Part shown: in pieces, positions 1 through 7,810 of the stretch
Numbering within the stretch: the first letter of the stretch is position 1
Layout of the letters: every line of letters begins with the position of its first letter
Assembly: GCF_042432815.1 (NCBI RefSeq)
Contig: NZ_JBHLWM010000006.1
Location: 79,532-143,531 of the forward strand
From: Rhodopseudomonas telluris
Lineage (GTDB): Bacteria > Pseudomonadota > Alphaproteobacteria > Rhizobiales > Xanthobacteraceae
Direction of reading: 5' to 3'
DNA: 64,000 nt
Notes under the pieces: generated by a model
Databases searched by the model: none
Told to the model about the DNA's origin: nothing
The model's input: the letters and a program-made list of their open reading frames with translations, nothing else
Program-made: the position numbers and the translations under genes

Positions 1-36
1 GTTGCCGGATCGGGCAAAGCCGCAGCAAACATTCGC

Positions 37-495
37 TCAGCCGAGGCCGCCCAGATCCTCGGGGGCATCACGATCGGCATCGCCGGTGCCGAGATGGTCG
101 GGGCCGAGATCGGTCAGCGCGCATTCGAGACATTCGACGTCGAGGCGCAGCATGCCGCCGCGTGAAAACATCAGCACCACGCTGCCGCCAGGCGGCTCGG
201 GCGCCGGATAGAATTCGATGCCGATCAGCTCCAGCGCGGTCTCGGGCGTCTCGACATCGATCTTGCGCGACTTGCAGGCGAGCACGCGGTCGAACCGCAG
301 CGCGGCGATCAGCCGGCCCGGCACCGGTTCGCCCGACAGCGTCTGCTCCCAGTCAAGCCGGTGCAGTCCTACCACCAACCGCTTTTCCGCCTGACGCCAG
401 ACGATGTCGCCGGTTTCGACGCGCGCGTCCTGGACATGGGCGGAGATCACCGCGAGGTCGTCGGGGTCGAGCGCGATCAGTTTCAACTCACCCAC
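37..495 (-). CDS. DUF2948 family protein
   Basis: Protein of 152 aa, read from a GTG at 495. The open frame runs further upstream but there it lies inside murA, so I take the first start after the murA stop, about 20 bp downstream of it. The body begins GELKLIALDPDDLAVISAHV and is rich in acidic and hydrophobic strands, with no signal peptide or membrane segment. The position just after murA is typical of DUF2948 genes in Rhizobiales. Biochemical function is unknown. Co-transcription with murA is likely from the spacing. An earlier or later start within a few codons is possible. Confidence 0.8.
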   Translation of the reverse strand: MGELKLIALDPDDLAVISAHVQDARVETGDIVWRQAEKRLVVGLHRLDWEQTLSGEPVPGRLIAALRFDRVLACKSRKIDVETPETALELIGIEFYPAPEPPGGSVVLMFSRGGMLRLDVECLECALTDLGPDHLGTGDADRDAPEDLGGLG

Positions 496-515
496 AGCAG
501 CCCCCGCAGCGGCGC

Positions 516-1805
516 TCACCCGCTGATACGTTCGATCGTGGCGCCGCAGGCCGACAGCTTCTCTTCGAGCCGCTCGAAGCCGCGATCGAGATGATAGATG
601 CGGTTGACCATGGTCTCGCCTTCGGCGGCGAGCGCCGCGATCACCAGCGACACCGAGGCGCGCAGATCGGTCGCCATCACCGGCGCGCCGCGCAGTTGGG
701 AGACGCCGTCGATCGTCGCGGTCTCGCCGTCGAGCGAGATCTTGGCGCCGAACCGTGCCAGCTCCTGCACGTGCATGAAGCGGTTCTCGAAGATCGTCTC
801 GGTAATGTGCGAGGCGCCCTTGGCGCGCGTCATCAGCGCCATCAGCTGCGCCTGCAGGTCGGTCGGGAAACCCGGGAACGGCGCGGTCGTCACCGTCACC
901 GGGCTGATGCCCGCGCCGTTGCGCGACACCTTGATGCCGTCGTTGTTCGGCGTGATGGTCGCGCCGGCTTGTGCCAGCACGTCGAGCGCCGCCTGCAGCA
1001 ATTCGGGGCGAGCGCCCGAGAGCTGGACTTCGCCGCCGGTCATCGCCACCGCCATCGCATAGGTGCCGGTCTCGATCCGGTCCGGCAGCACCGTGTGGCG
1101 CGCGCCGTGCAGCTTGGCGACGCCTTCGATCAGGATGCGCGGCGTGCCGGCGCCGGTGATCTTCGCGCCCATCTTGTTGAGGCAATCGGCGACGTCGGCA
1201 ATCTCCGGCTCGCAGGCCGCGTTGGAGATGATCGTGCTGCCCTTGGCCAGCGTCGCCGCCATCAGCGCCACATGCGTGCCGCTGACCGTGACCTTGGGGA
1301 ATTCGATGGTGGCGCCCTTCAGCCCGCCGGGCGCTTTGGCGATCACGTAGCCGCCGTCGATCGAGATCTCGGCGCCGAGCTTTTCAAGCGCCATGATCAA
1401 GAGGTCGACCGGCCGGGTGCCGATGGCGCAGCCGCCCGGCAGCGACACCTTGGCCTCGTGCATCCGGGCCAGCAGCGGCGCCACCACCCAGAAGCTGGCG
1501 CGCATCTTCGACACCAGCTCGTAGGGCGCGGTGGTATCGATGATGTTCTTGGCGGAGATGTGCAGGGTCTGGCCCTGATATTCGTGGTCGCCCGGCCGCT
1601 TGCCAGCCGCCATGATGTCCACGCCGTGATTGCCGAGGATCCGCTGAAGCAGCGCGACGTCGGCGAGCCGCGGAACATTGTCGAGGATCAGCGTCTCGTC
1701 GGTCAGCAGCGCGGCGATCATCAGCGGCAGGGCGGCGTTCTTGGCGCCCGAAATCGGGATGGTGCCGTGCAGCTTGTTGCCGCCGATAATCCGAATGCGA
1801 TCCAT
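516..1805 (-). CDS. murA: UDP-N-acetylglucosamine 1-carboxyvinyltransferase MurA
   Basis: Catalyses the first committed step of peptidoglycan synthesis in the cytoplasm, transfer of enolpyruvate from PEP to UDP-GlcNAc. The 429 aa length matches the family. Visible hallmarks are the substrate-binding SGAKNAALP segment near residues 19-27, with the conserved Lys at about 22, and the active-site loop PGGCAIGTRPVDL with the catalytic Cys at about 126. That Cys is the residue alkylated by fosfomycin in characterised MurA enzymes, and nothing here suggests loss of it. The gene heads a short leftward unit with the DUF2948 gene. Confidence 0.97.
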   Translation of the reverse strand: MDRIRIIGGNKLHGTIPISGAKNAALPLMIAALLTDETLILDNVPRLADVALLQRILGNHGVDIMAAGKRPGDHEYQGQTLHISAKNIIDTTAPYELVSKMRASFWVVAPLLARMHEAKVSLPGGCAIGTRPVDLLIMALEKLGAEISIDGGYVIAKAPGGLKGATIEFPKVTVSGTHVALMAATLAKGSTIISNAACEPEIADVADCLNKMGAKITGAGTPRILIEGVAKLHGARHTVLPDRIETGTYAMAVAMTGGEVQLSGARPELLQAALDVLAQAGATITPNNDGIKVSRNGAGISPVTVTTAPFPGFPTDLQAQLMALMTRAKGASHITETIFENRFMHVQELARFGAKISLDGETATIDGVSQLRGAPVMATDLRASVSLVIAALAAEGETMVNRIYHLDRGFERLEEKLSACGATIERISG

Positions 1806-1973
1806 GCCGATTCCCGCTTTTGAGCCGTGTTCATATACGGCAGAACCGCCGTCCGTGGCAAAAGCGTGGAATTTGAGGCTATTTCATGGGCCCGGGTTCG
1901 GGATCCGGACGAATAGCCGCCCGGCCCGGGCGAATCGGCGGCGCTTCCCGCGCCACCGCGCCGATCGGCGCAT

Positions 1974-2267
1974 TTACCAGCGCGGATCGCCGTAGGTGCG
2001 ATAATCGCGATGGCGCGGCTCGCGAAAGCCGACGCGCGGGTTGAGGTTGCAGTCGGCAAGACGCCCCGATGCGGCGGCGCGGCACTGCCGATAGGACGCG
2101 TAGCTGCAGTCGCCCGGATAGCCATAGCCCGGAGACGTCAGACAATACGCATAATCGCGCGCTTGCGCCGCGGTGCCGCCGAGCAGACTCGCACCCGCGA
2201 TCGCCGACACCGCCGCAACGGCCGCCAAGACCCGGCGCGACATCAGATTGTTCAAAGCTCGTCTCAT
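1974..2267 (-). CDS. DUF3551 family exported small protein
   Basis: 97 aa with an N-terminal basic/hydrophobic signal peptide (about residues 1-36, cleavage probably after TAAQA). The short mature part contains four Cys (YAYCLTSPGYGYPGDCSYAS, QCRAA, LADCN). The YCL...PGDC...Y..CRA..SG pattern is that of the DUF3551 family, which is numerous in Bradyrhizobium and Rhodopseudomonas. The function is unknown. The Cys pairs suggest disulfides in the periplasm, which is inference. The start could also be the second Met (MSRRV) eight codons later. Confidence 0.8.
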   Translation of the reverse strand: MRRALNNLMSRRVLAAVAAVSAIAGASLLGGTAAQARDYAYCLTSPGYGYPGDCSYASYRQCRAAASGRLADCNLNPRVGFREPRHRDYRTYGDPRW

Positions 2268-2507
2268 GAGTGTCTCCGTCTGAATTGGCGAAACAATCCG
2301 GTCCAGCCGCCGTGGTTCCTCGTCGCGGGCCCTCCGCTCTTCCTACGCGGTTCGTGTTCCAATGCAAACTGCGACCGTCTTACACGCGCGATCTGCTGTT
2401 CCGTCGGAACGGCGCGCAGTGGCCGTGGTTTTCCAGGCAGTGCAACCGCACGATGCAACACGACCCGACGCAAACGCATCAATCGATATAACCAAAGAGG
2501 TTTCCCC

Positions 2508-2792
2508 ATGAGCTCCCGAATGACCAAGATCGCTGGCGCCGCTGCTGCGGCATTGCTCGCCACCACGCTCGCGGCTGCTGCGCAGGGCCAGACCGACACC
2601 CGCGGCAACGCGATGGGCTCGGAGCGCGTCGGCAACGGCGCCCCGATGCAGAACGGCACGATGGCCCCCGGCACCACCACCGGCGCGGCCGGCAGCATGA
2701 ACGGCGCCAACCATCCGACGCCGTCGTCCACCCAGGGCGATGTCGGCCCGGGCGGCAACAACAATGGCACGCGCACCCCGCCGGCGCGCTAA
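2508..2792 (+). CDS. Small exported Gly/Asn/Thr-rich protein of unknown function
   Basis: 94 aa. The start ATG follows AAAGAGG with good spacing, which is why the longer upstream open frame is rejected. Residues 1-27 form a clear Sec-type signal peptide (MSSRMTKIAGAAAAALLATT, then LAAAAQG). The mature part is low-complexity, dominated by Gly, Asn, Thr, Met and Pro, with no predicted fold and no Cys. I do not recognise a named family. A strong rho-independent terminator follows 23 bp after the stop, so this is probably a monocistronic transcript. It is divergent from the DUF3551 gene. Confidence 0.7.
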   Translation: MSSRMTKIAGAAAAALLATTLAAAAQGQTDTRGNAMGSERVGNGAPMQNGTMAPGTTTGAAGSMNGANHPTPSSTQGDVGPGGNNNGTRTPPAR

Positions 2793-2813
2793 CGTCCGAG
2801 ATCACAGATACGG

Positions 2814-2843
2814 AAAGGCCCCGGCTCAGCCGGGGCCTTTTTC
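2814..2843. terminator. Rho-independent, bidirectional terminator
   Basis: The arms AAAGGCCCCGGC and GCCGGGGCCTTT are perfectly complementary around a TCA loop, with a T run on the + side and A residues on the other side. It sits between two convergent genes (2508-2792 + and 2863-3366 -) and can serve both. Confidence 0.9.
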
Positions 2844-2862
2844 ATTGCGATTGTCCACGAGG

Positions 2863-3366
2863 TCAGGCCCGCGCATAGGTCGGGACGGGATGGTAGCGGC
2901 GCAGCGCGAGAATGATCATCACCACGAAGAACACCAGCGTGGCCCCCTGCGCGGCGAGGAATGGCGGCTCGTTCTGATTCGGCGCGAGATCGCGCAGCAC
3001 GGTGACTTTCTGAAACGCCTGCACGACCAGCACGAAGACGTTGAGGTACAGCGACAGCAGCGCGGTGATCACATAGGCCGGTCGCCACGGCCCGGCGAGC
3101 CGGCCGACATACAGCGCCACCACCGCGACCGCGAGCAGCACCAGCGAGATGATGCCGACGATGTGCGACGGCAGCAGCTGAAAGAATGGAAACAGGAAGC
3201 CGGTCGCGCTGGTCAGGATCGTCGTCGCGAGGAACAGAGCGGTCCATCCCGGCAACGGCTTGGAAATCAACAGCCCGACCATCGCGATCAGACCGGCGGC
3301 GATTCCGATCAGGCTGATCACCACATGAATCAACGTGAAGGTCTGCAAATCCATTCCGAGGACCAT
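2863..3366 (-). CDS. Integral membrane protein of unknown function
   Basis: 167 aa. The start at 3366 (MVLGMDLQ) is chosen because AGGAG lies 7 nt upstream, so a slightly longer reading is unlikely. At least four, probably five, hydrophobic segments run through the chain: about residues 10-37, 43-65, 70-90, 97-115 and 140-158. There are no obvious cofactor ligands beyond scattered His. I do not recognise the family beyond a small inner-membrane protein. Its promoter region carries two adjacent dyads, one close to the Fur-box consensus (see 3378-3414), so metal control is possible. Confidence 0.7.
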   Translation of the reverse strand: MVLGMDLQTFTLIHVVISLIGIAAGLIAMVGLLISKPLPGWTALFLATTILTSATGFLFPFFQLLPSHIVGIISLVLLAVAVVALYVGRLAGPWRPAYVITALLSLYLNVFVLVVQAFQKVTVLRDLAPNQNEPPFLAAQGATLVFFVVMIILALRRYHPVPTYARA

Positions 3367-3377
3367 CGCGGGCTCCT

Positions 3378-3414
3378 GCAATTGATTATCAATATCGCAT
3401 GATAGTCATCATGC
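3378..3414 (-). promoter_or_regulatory. Fur-box-like sequence plus adjacent dyad
   Basis: Read on the - strand, 3396-3378 is GATATTGATAATCAATTGC. By eye this matches 15 of 19 positions of the classical Fur box GATAATGATAATCATTATC. Immediately upstream is a second dyad, GCATGAT-AGTC-ATCATGC (3397-3414, perfect 7-bp arms). Both are directly upstream of the ribosome binding site of the membrane protein gene ending at 2863. In alphaproteobacteria the Fur-family regulator could be Fur, Mur or Irr, so metal control is inference. Confidence 0.4.
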
Positions 3415-3489
3415 AGAACAAGCCGTCGCTTGTCACGCCGGAATGATCAACACCGCGTGCCCAGCGCCTAGCCGCGAGCCGCAGCGTGC

Positions 3490-3620
3490 TCCCTCTCCCG
3501 CTTGCGGGAGAGGGCCGGGGTGAGGGCGACGCGGGCACAGCGCCTGCGTTTTTGCAGGCGACGCGTACTCAGTGCCTGGGGACCCCCACCCCTGACCCCT
3601 CCCCGCAAGGGGGAGGGGAG
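3490..3620 (+). repeat. Dispersed palindromic repeat, copy A (about 130 bp)
   Basis: Two hairpins frame this element: CCCTCTCCCG-CTTG-CGGGAGAGGG at the left and CCCCTCCCCGCAAGGGGGAG at the right. The sequence between them contains AGTGCCTGGGGACCCCCACC. A nearly identical copy lies in the opposite orientation at 16420-16547. The short open frames over it are a product of the repeat, not genes. It fills most of the gene-free stretch 3367-3694. Confidence 0.85.
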
Positions 3621-3694
3621 ACAGCGCCCAATGCTAGGGGCTGCTGCTCTCTGGGACTATGTTACTTCTGCCGACCGCCTGTGAGACACGTCAC

Positions 3695-5395
3695 TTAGTT
3701 CAGCGGGTCCGCCAAGTACCCGTGCAGGGCGGCGACCACCTGGGCGCCCTCGCCGATCGCGCCGCCGACGCGCTTCACCGAGCCCGAGCGCACGTCGCCG
3801 ACCGCGAACACGCCCGGCACCGACGTTTGCAGCGCTGCCGTCGGACGCTGATTGGTGGCCTGCCCCGTCTGGGCGCCCGTGATGACGAAGCCGCCGCGAT
3901 CGACAGTCACGCCGCAACCGTCGAGCCAGCCGGTCGCCGGGTCGGCGCCGACGAACAGGAACAGGTTGCGCACCTCCATCGGCCAGGTTTCGCCCGACAG
4001 CCGGCTGCGCAGCGTGACGCGTTCGAGGCCGCTGTCCGGCGCGCCGTTCACTTCCACCACCTCGGTGTTGAACACCAGCTCGATGTTCGGCGTCGATTCG
4101 ATCCGCTCGATCAGATAGCGCGACATGCTGGCGGCGAGACCACCGCCACGGATCACCATGTGGACGCGCGCGGCGTGCGTGGAGAGAAACACCGCCGCCT
4201 GCCCGGCGCTGTTGCCGCCGCCGACCAGGATCACCTCCTGCGCCTTGCACAGCCGCGCCTCGATCGGCGACGCCCAGTAGTACACGCCGCGGCCGTCGAA
4301 CGCCGCCAGATTGACGATCTCCGGCCGGCGATAGCGCGCGCCGCTGGCGACCACGATCGCGCGGGCGCGCAGCGCCTCGCCGTCGTCGATCTCGAGCGCG
4401 AAGGTGCCGTCGTCGCGGCTGCAATCCAGCGCCTTGACCTCGATCGGGATCATCACGTCGGCGCCGAACTTCTGCGCCTGATTGAAGGCGCGCGCCGTCA
4501 ATGCATGACCGGAGATGCCGGTCGGAAAGCCCAGATAGTTCTCGATCCGCGCGCTGGCGCCGGCCTGGCCGCCGAATGCGCGCTGATCGCACACCGCCAC
4601 GGAGAGCCCTTCGGACGCCGCATACACTGCGGTCGCCAGCCCGGCCGGGCCGGCGCCGACGATCGCCACGTCATAGACCTTGTCGCGCGCGATTTCGCCG
4701 ATCATCCCGACCGCGCGGGCAAGCTCGGACTCGCGCGGATTGCGCAGCACGGTGCCGTCGGGCGTCACCACCAGCGGCAGATCGGCCGGCGACGGCGAGT
4801 AGCGGGCGACGAGATCGCCGGCGTCGCGGTCCACCGCCGGATCGAGCAGATGATGCGGCAGGCCGTTGCGGGTGAGGAAGCCCATCAGCCGCACGACGTC
4901 GGACGACATGGCCGAGCCGATCAGCACCGGACCGCCGACGCCGCCCTGCAGCAGGTTGACCCGGCGCAGGATCAGCGCCCGCATGATCCGCTCGCCCAGA
5001 TCGGCTTCCGCGACCATCAGGGCGCGCAGCCGCTCCGGCGACACCAGCAGGCATTCGACCTCGCCCTCGGCGGAGCCGTCCACCAGCGAGACGCGGCCGG
5101 ACAATTGGCTGATCTCGCCGAGGAACTGGCCGGGTCCCTGCTCGGCGACCGGGGTGACCCGGCCGAGACCGTCGCGCTGGGTGACGGCCACGTGTCCGGA
5201 CAGCACCACGAACATGCCCGGCCCTTGCTTGCCGGTCTCGAACATCAGCTCGTGGTCGACGTAGCGCCGGATCTCGCCGAACCGGCGGATGCGGGCGATC
5301 TCGGCGGGTGTCAGCACCGGAAAGGTCTGGTCGTAGCGATCGTTGCGCTTGCCGGCCGCGGCGGCGTCGGCGCGCCCCGTGTCATCGATGCTCAT
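3695..5395 (-). CDS. cNMP-binding / glutaredoxin-fold / thioredoxin-reductase-like FAD oxidoreductase
   Basis: 566 aa in three parts. Residues about 25-140 are a cyclic-nucleotide-binding jelly roll (GPGMFVVLSGHVAV, GQFLGEISQLSG). Residues about 155-230 resemble a glutaredoxin-like fold. From about 240 there is a thioredoxin-reductase-like FAD/NADPH module with GAGPAG (247-252), GGGNSAG (392-398) and a terminal GDVRSG. The CxxC disulfide of true thioredoxin reductase is absent: the equivalent stretch reads YYWASPIEARLC (about 372-383). The glutaredoxin-like part has GSAMSSD where a CPxC would sit. It is therefore probably a cNMP-gated flavin oxidoreductase whose acceptor is not thioredoxin. 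Its start overlaps the stop of the small upstream gene by 4 bp. Confidence 0.85.
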   Translation of the reverse strand: MSIDDTGRADAAAAGKRNDRYDQTFPVLTPAEIARIRRFGEIRRYVDHELMFETGKQGPGMFVVLSGHVAVTQRDGLGRVTPVAEQGPGQFLGEISQLSGRVSLVDGSAEGEVECLLVSPERLRALMVAEADLGERIMRALILRRVNLLQGGVGGPVLIGSAMSSDVVRLMGFLTRNGLPHHLLDPAVDRDAGDLVARYSPSPADLPLVVTPDGTVLRNPRESELARAVGMIGEIARDKVYDVAIVGAGPAGLATAVYAASEGLSVAVCDQRAFGGQAGASARIENYLGFPTGISGHALTARAFNQAQKFGADVMIPIEVKALDCSRDDGTFALEIDDGEALRARAIVVASGARYRRPEIVNLAAFDGRGVYYWASPIEARLCKAQEVILVGGGNSAGQAAVFLSTHAARVHMVIRGGGLAASMSRYLIERIESTPNIELVFNTEVVEVNGAPDSGLERVTLRSRLSGETWPMEVRNLFLFVGADPATGWLDGCGVTVDRGGFVITGAQTGQATNQRPTAALQTSVPGVFAVGDVRSGSVKRVGGAIGEGAQVVAALHGYLADPLN

Positions 5396-5622
5396 CGGCG
5401 TTCCCCTTCGACGTTCGGTGCGCTCCCCTCCACAAGGACATCGGCGGCACCGGACGGGCTGTCTTGAACGTTTCTGCTGTGGTCGCCGTCTGGCGGCGCG
5501 GACTGACCGGCACGGCCCCGCGCCTGCAATTTGCGCCGTTTCAGATTGTCGCGCAGTGCGTCGCGCAGCCGCGCCTGCCGGCCGGTCGGATCCTTTGCGG
5601 TACGCGGCGGCGTATCGGTCAT
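5392..5622 (-). CDS. Small basic protein translationally coupled to the cNMP/TrxR-like enzyme
   Basis: 76 aa starting MTDTPPRTAKDPTGRQARLR. It is strongly basic in the first half (RDALRDNLKRRKLQARGRA) and acidic/Ser-Pro-rich at the end. There are no Cys and no membrane segment. Its stop overlaps the start of the downstream oxidoreductase by 4 bp, so the two are probably translated together. The upstream extension of the frame has no ribosome binding site. I do not recognise a named family; a partner or accessory role for the oxidoreductase is inference from coupling only. Confidence 0.6.
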   Translation of the reverse strand: MTDTPPRTAKDPTGRQARLRDALRDNLKRRKLQARGRAGQSAPPDGDHSRNVQDSPSGAADVLVEGSAPNVEGERR

Positions 5623-5708
5623 GGCCGGGCCCACCCGCATGCGGCGATGGTCGCGGTTGTCATTGCTTCGGGCTTGGTCTGCATTGAGGATCCAGATAGG
5701 AGAGACGC

Positions 5709-6149
5709 ATGTCGGGCGACACTTGTGCGCTGGCGGCCGCATCGCAACACACCGTCGCCACCTGGCATCGGGCGCTGCCAGCCGCCGACGCGGTGGCGCT
5801 GACGGGACTGCTGACCGACGGCGTTACGTTCCATTCGCCGGTCGTACAATCTCCGATCCAGGGCCGCGAGGCTACCCTGCTGGTGATGCTCACGGTCGCC
5901 GAAGTGCTGGAGAACATTCGCTATCGCCGCACCTTCGTCGCCGGGCCTTACGAGGCCGCGCTCGAATTCAGCGCCGAGATCGGCAAGCTGCAGGTGAAGG
6001 GCGTCGACCTGATGCGCCTCGACACCGAGGGCAAGATTCTGGAGTTCGAGGTGATGATGCGGCCGCTGCGGACGCTGTCGGCCGTGGCCGACGCCGTCGG
6101 CAGCCGGGTCGCCCCCAAGATGCTGCAGCTCAAGCTGAAGCCGGGCTAA
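5709..6149 (+). CDS. NTF2/SnoaL-like fold protein
   Basis: 146 aa. The ATG is preceded by AGGAG 7 nt upstream. The layout matches the NTF2-like (SnoaL) cone fold: an N-terminal helix with TVATWHRALPAADAVALTGL, a turn region LTDGVTFHSPVVQSPIQGRE, then alternating strands (EAALEFSAEIG, LQVKGVDLMRLDTEGKILEF). Members include isomerases, hydrolases and many proteins of unknown role, and no catalytic set can be assigned here. The gene stands alone, divergent from the small basic-protein gene, 87 bp apart. Confidence 0.7.
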   Translation: MSGDTCALAAASQHTVATWHRALPAADAVALTGLLTDGVTFHSPVVQSPIQGREATLLVMLTVAEVLENIRYRRTFVAGPYEAALEFSAEIGKLQVKGVDLMRLDTEGKILEFEVMMRPLRTLSAVADAVGSRVAPKMLQLKLKPG

Positions 6150-6358
6150 AGTCGAACAGCCGCGCCGCCCCGCCGTTGCGGCGGCCGTTCGCGCGGCACC
6201 CCCTTGGGATCATAGGCCAATTGCCACGCCGGCGGCCCGGCGGCCCCGGCAGGTTTTCCTCACCCGATGCGCGCGCCGCGCTTGCACTCCCGGATGCCCT
6301 GTGGCAAGGATCGCCCCGCCGCACCGGGCCCTAGGGGCTGATTCCCGGATCGGTTTAT

Positions 6359-6433
<75 letters not shown>

Positions 6434-6580
6434 TTCAAACCTTGAAATTGTTGATGTTATTGAACGCGCCAGCCGCGCCACGAGCGATACCGGGACGGCT
6501 GGACATATCATGAACACGCCGAAGCCGGCTTTGGCGACTAAGATACCCCTTCCCTGCTCTGCGCTTTTATTCCACCACCG

Positions 6581-7810
6581 ATGACCATGCGATTCACCTT
6601 CATTCATGCCGCCGATCTGCACATCGACAGTCCCTTGGCGGGGCTGCGGGCGAAGAACGAGGATGTGGCGCGGCGGTTCGCCGAAGCTGGGCGGAAGGCC
6701 GTGCAGGCGCTGGTCGACGAGACGATCGCCAGCAATGCGGCGTTCCTGATCATCGCCGGCGACATTTTCGACGGCGACTGGAGGGACGTCACCACCGGGC
6801 TGTTCTTCGTCGGCGCGATCGGCGCGCTGCATCGCGCCGGGATTCCGGTGTTCATCGTCAAGGGCAATCACGACGCCGACAACCTGATGTCGCGCGGCCT
6901 GCCCTATCCGGACAGCGTCACGGTGTTTCCCACCAAGGCCGCGACGGTCGAGCTCGAACGCTTTCGCGTGGCGCTGCACGGCCGCAGCTTTGCGGATCGG
7001 GTCAACGCGGATTTCGTCGCGAGCTATCCGGCGCGCCGCGAAGGCTGGCTGAACATCGGCGTGCTGCACACCTCGCTCGACGGCACGCGCGGCCACGAGG
7101 GCTATGCGCCCTGCAGCGTCGATGATTTGCGGCGGTTCGGCTACGATTACTGGGCGCTGGGCCACGTCCATGCCGCAGAGATCGTCCACCGCGATCCGTG
7201 GATCGTGTTTCCGGGCAATCTGCAGGGCCGCAGCGTCCGCGAGACCGGCGCCAAGGGCGCAGTGCGGGTCACGGTCGAGGACGGCCGTGTGGTCGATGTC
7301 ACGCCGCTCGCGCTCGACGGCGCGCGCTGGGCGCATCTGACGATCGACGTCGCAGCCACCGCCGAGGAATCGCAGGTGTCCGCGCTGGTGAGCGAGCGCC
7401 TCGCCGAACTCCATGCGCAGAGCGAAGGCCGCGCTCTCGCGGTCCGCGTGACGCTGACCGGTGCGACGCCGCTGCACAACCGGCTGCTGGTCCGCCGCGA
7501 CGCGCTGCAGGACGATCTGCGCGCCGGCGCGCTGCATCTCGCCGCCGATTGCTGGATCGAACAGCTCAAGATCAAGACGACGTCGCCGGCGCAGGCGCCG
7601 ACCGCGCAGCCGGACGGAGACGATATCGATGTCGCGGCGCTGCTGGCCGAAGGCGCGCAGGATCCCGGCCTTGCCGCGGCCCTCGCCGAGCTGACCGAGA
7701 CGATCAGGTCGAAGCTGCCGCGCGATCTGCAGGACGAGTTCGACGCGTCCGACGTGCTCGGCAGCCTGTCCGACGATGCCCGCGCCCTGCTGGCCGGAGA
7801 GCTGTCGTGA
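6581..7810 (+). CDS. SbcD/Mre11-type DNA repair exonuclease (YhaO-like)
   Basis: 409 aa calcineurin-like phosphoesterase. The metal-binding motifs appear in order: ADLHIDSPL (about 11-19), IIAGDIFDG (about 58-66), VKGNHD (about 95-100), GVLHTSLDG and ALGHVHAAE (about 195). Family members are Mn-dependent nucleases working on DNA ends with an SMC-like ATPase partner. That partner follows at once: the stop TGA overlaps the GTG start of the next gene by 4 bp. The combination resembles bacterial YhaO/YhaN rather than classical SbcCD, because the partner has YhaN features. The C-terminal 100 residues are variable in the family. A start two codons later (MRFTF) is possible. Confidence 0.9.
   Translation: MTMRFTFIHAADLHIDSPLAGLRAKNEDVARRFAEAGRKAVQALVDETIASNAAFLIIAGDIFDGDWRDVTTGLFFVGAIGALHRAGIPVFIVKGNHDADNLMSRGLPYPDSVTVFPTKAATVELERFRVALHGRSFADRVNADFVASYPARREGWLNIGVLHTSLDGTRGHEGYAPCSVDDLRRFGYDYWALGHVHAAEIVHRDPWIVFPGNLQGRSVRETGAKGAVRVTVEDGRVVDVTPLALDGARWAHLTIDVAATAEESQVSALVSERLAELHAQSEGRALAVRVTLTGATPLHNRLLVRRDALQDDLRAGALHLAADCWIEQLKIKTTSPAQAPTAQPDGDDIDVAALLAEGAQDPGLAAALAELTETIRSKLPRDLQDEFDASDVLGSLSDDARALLAGELS

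Noticed and set aside
1..36. Possible start of the next gene after DUF2948 on the - strand (ATG at 32, no stop to the window edge).
   Set aside because: Only about ten codons are visible (MFAAALPDPA), too few to identify a product; a hisD-like neighbour would fit the lineage but cannot be shown.
162..1823. 553-aa open frame on the + strand.
   Set aside because: It is antisense to murA and DUF2948, Arg/His-rich, without family motifs; typical shadow in GC-rich DNA. The same applies to other long frames antisense to real genes (for example 3659-5467, 8575-10683, 55876-58467).
3486..3698. Short open frames over the repeat (starting LPLPLAGEGRGEGDAGTAPA).
   Set aside because: They are translations of the dispersed palindromic element, not conserved genes.
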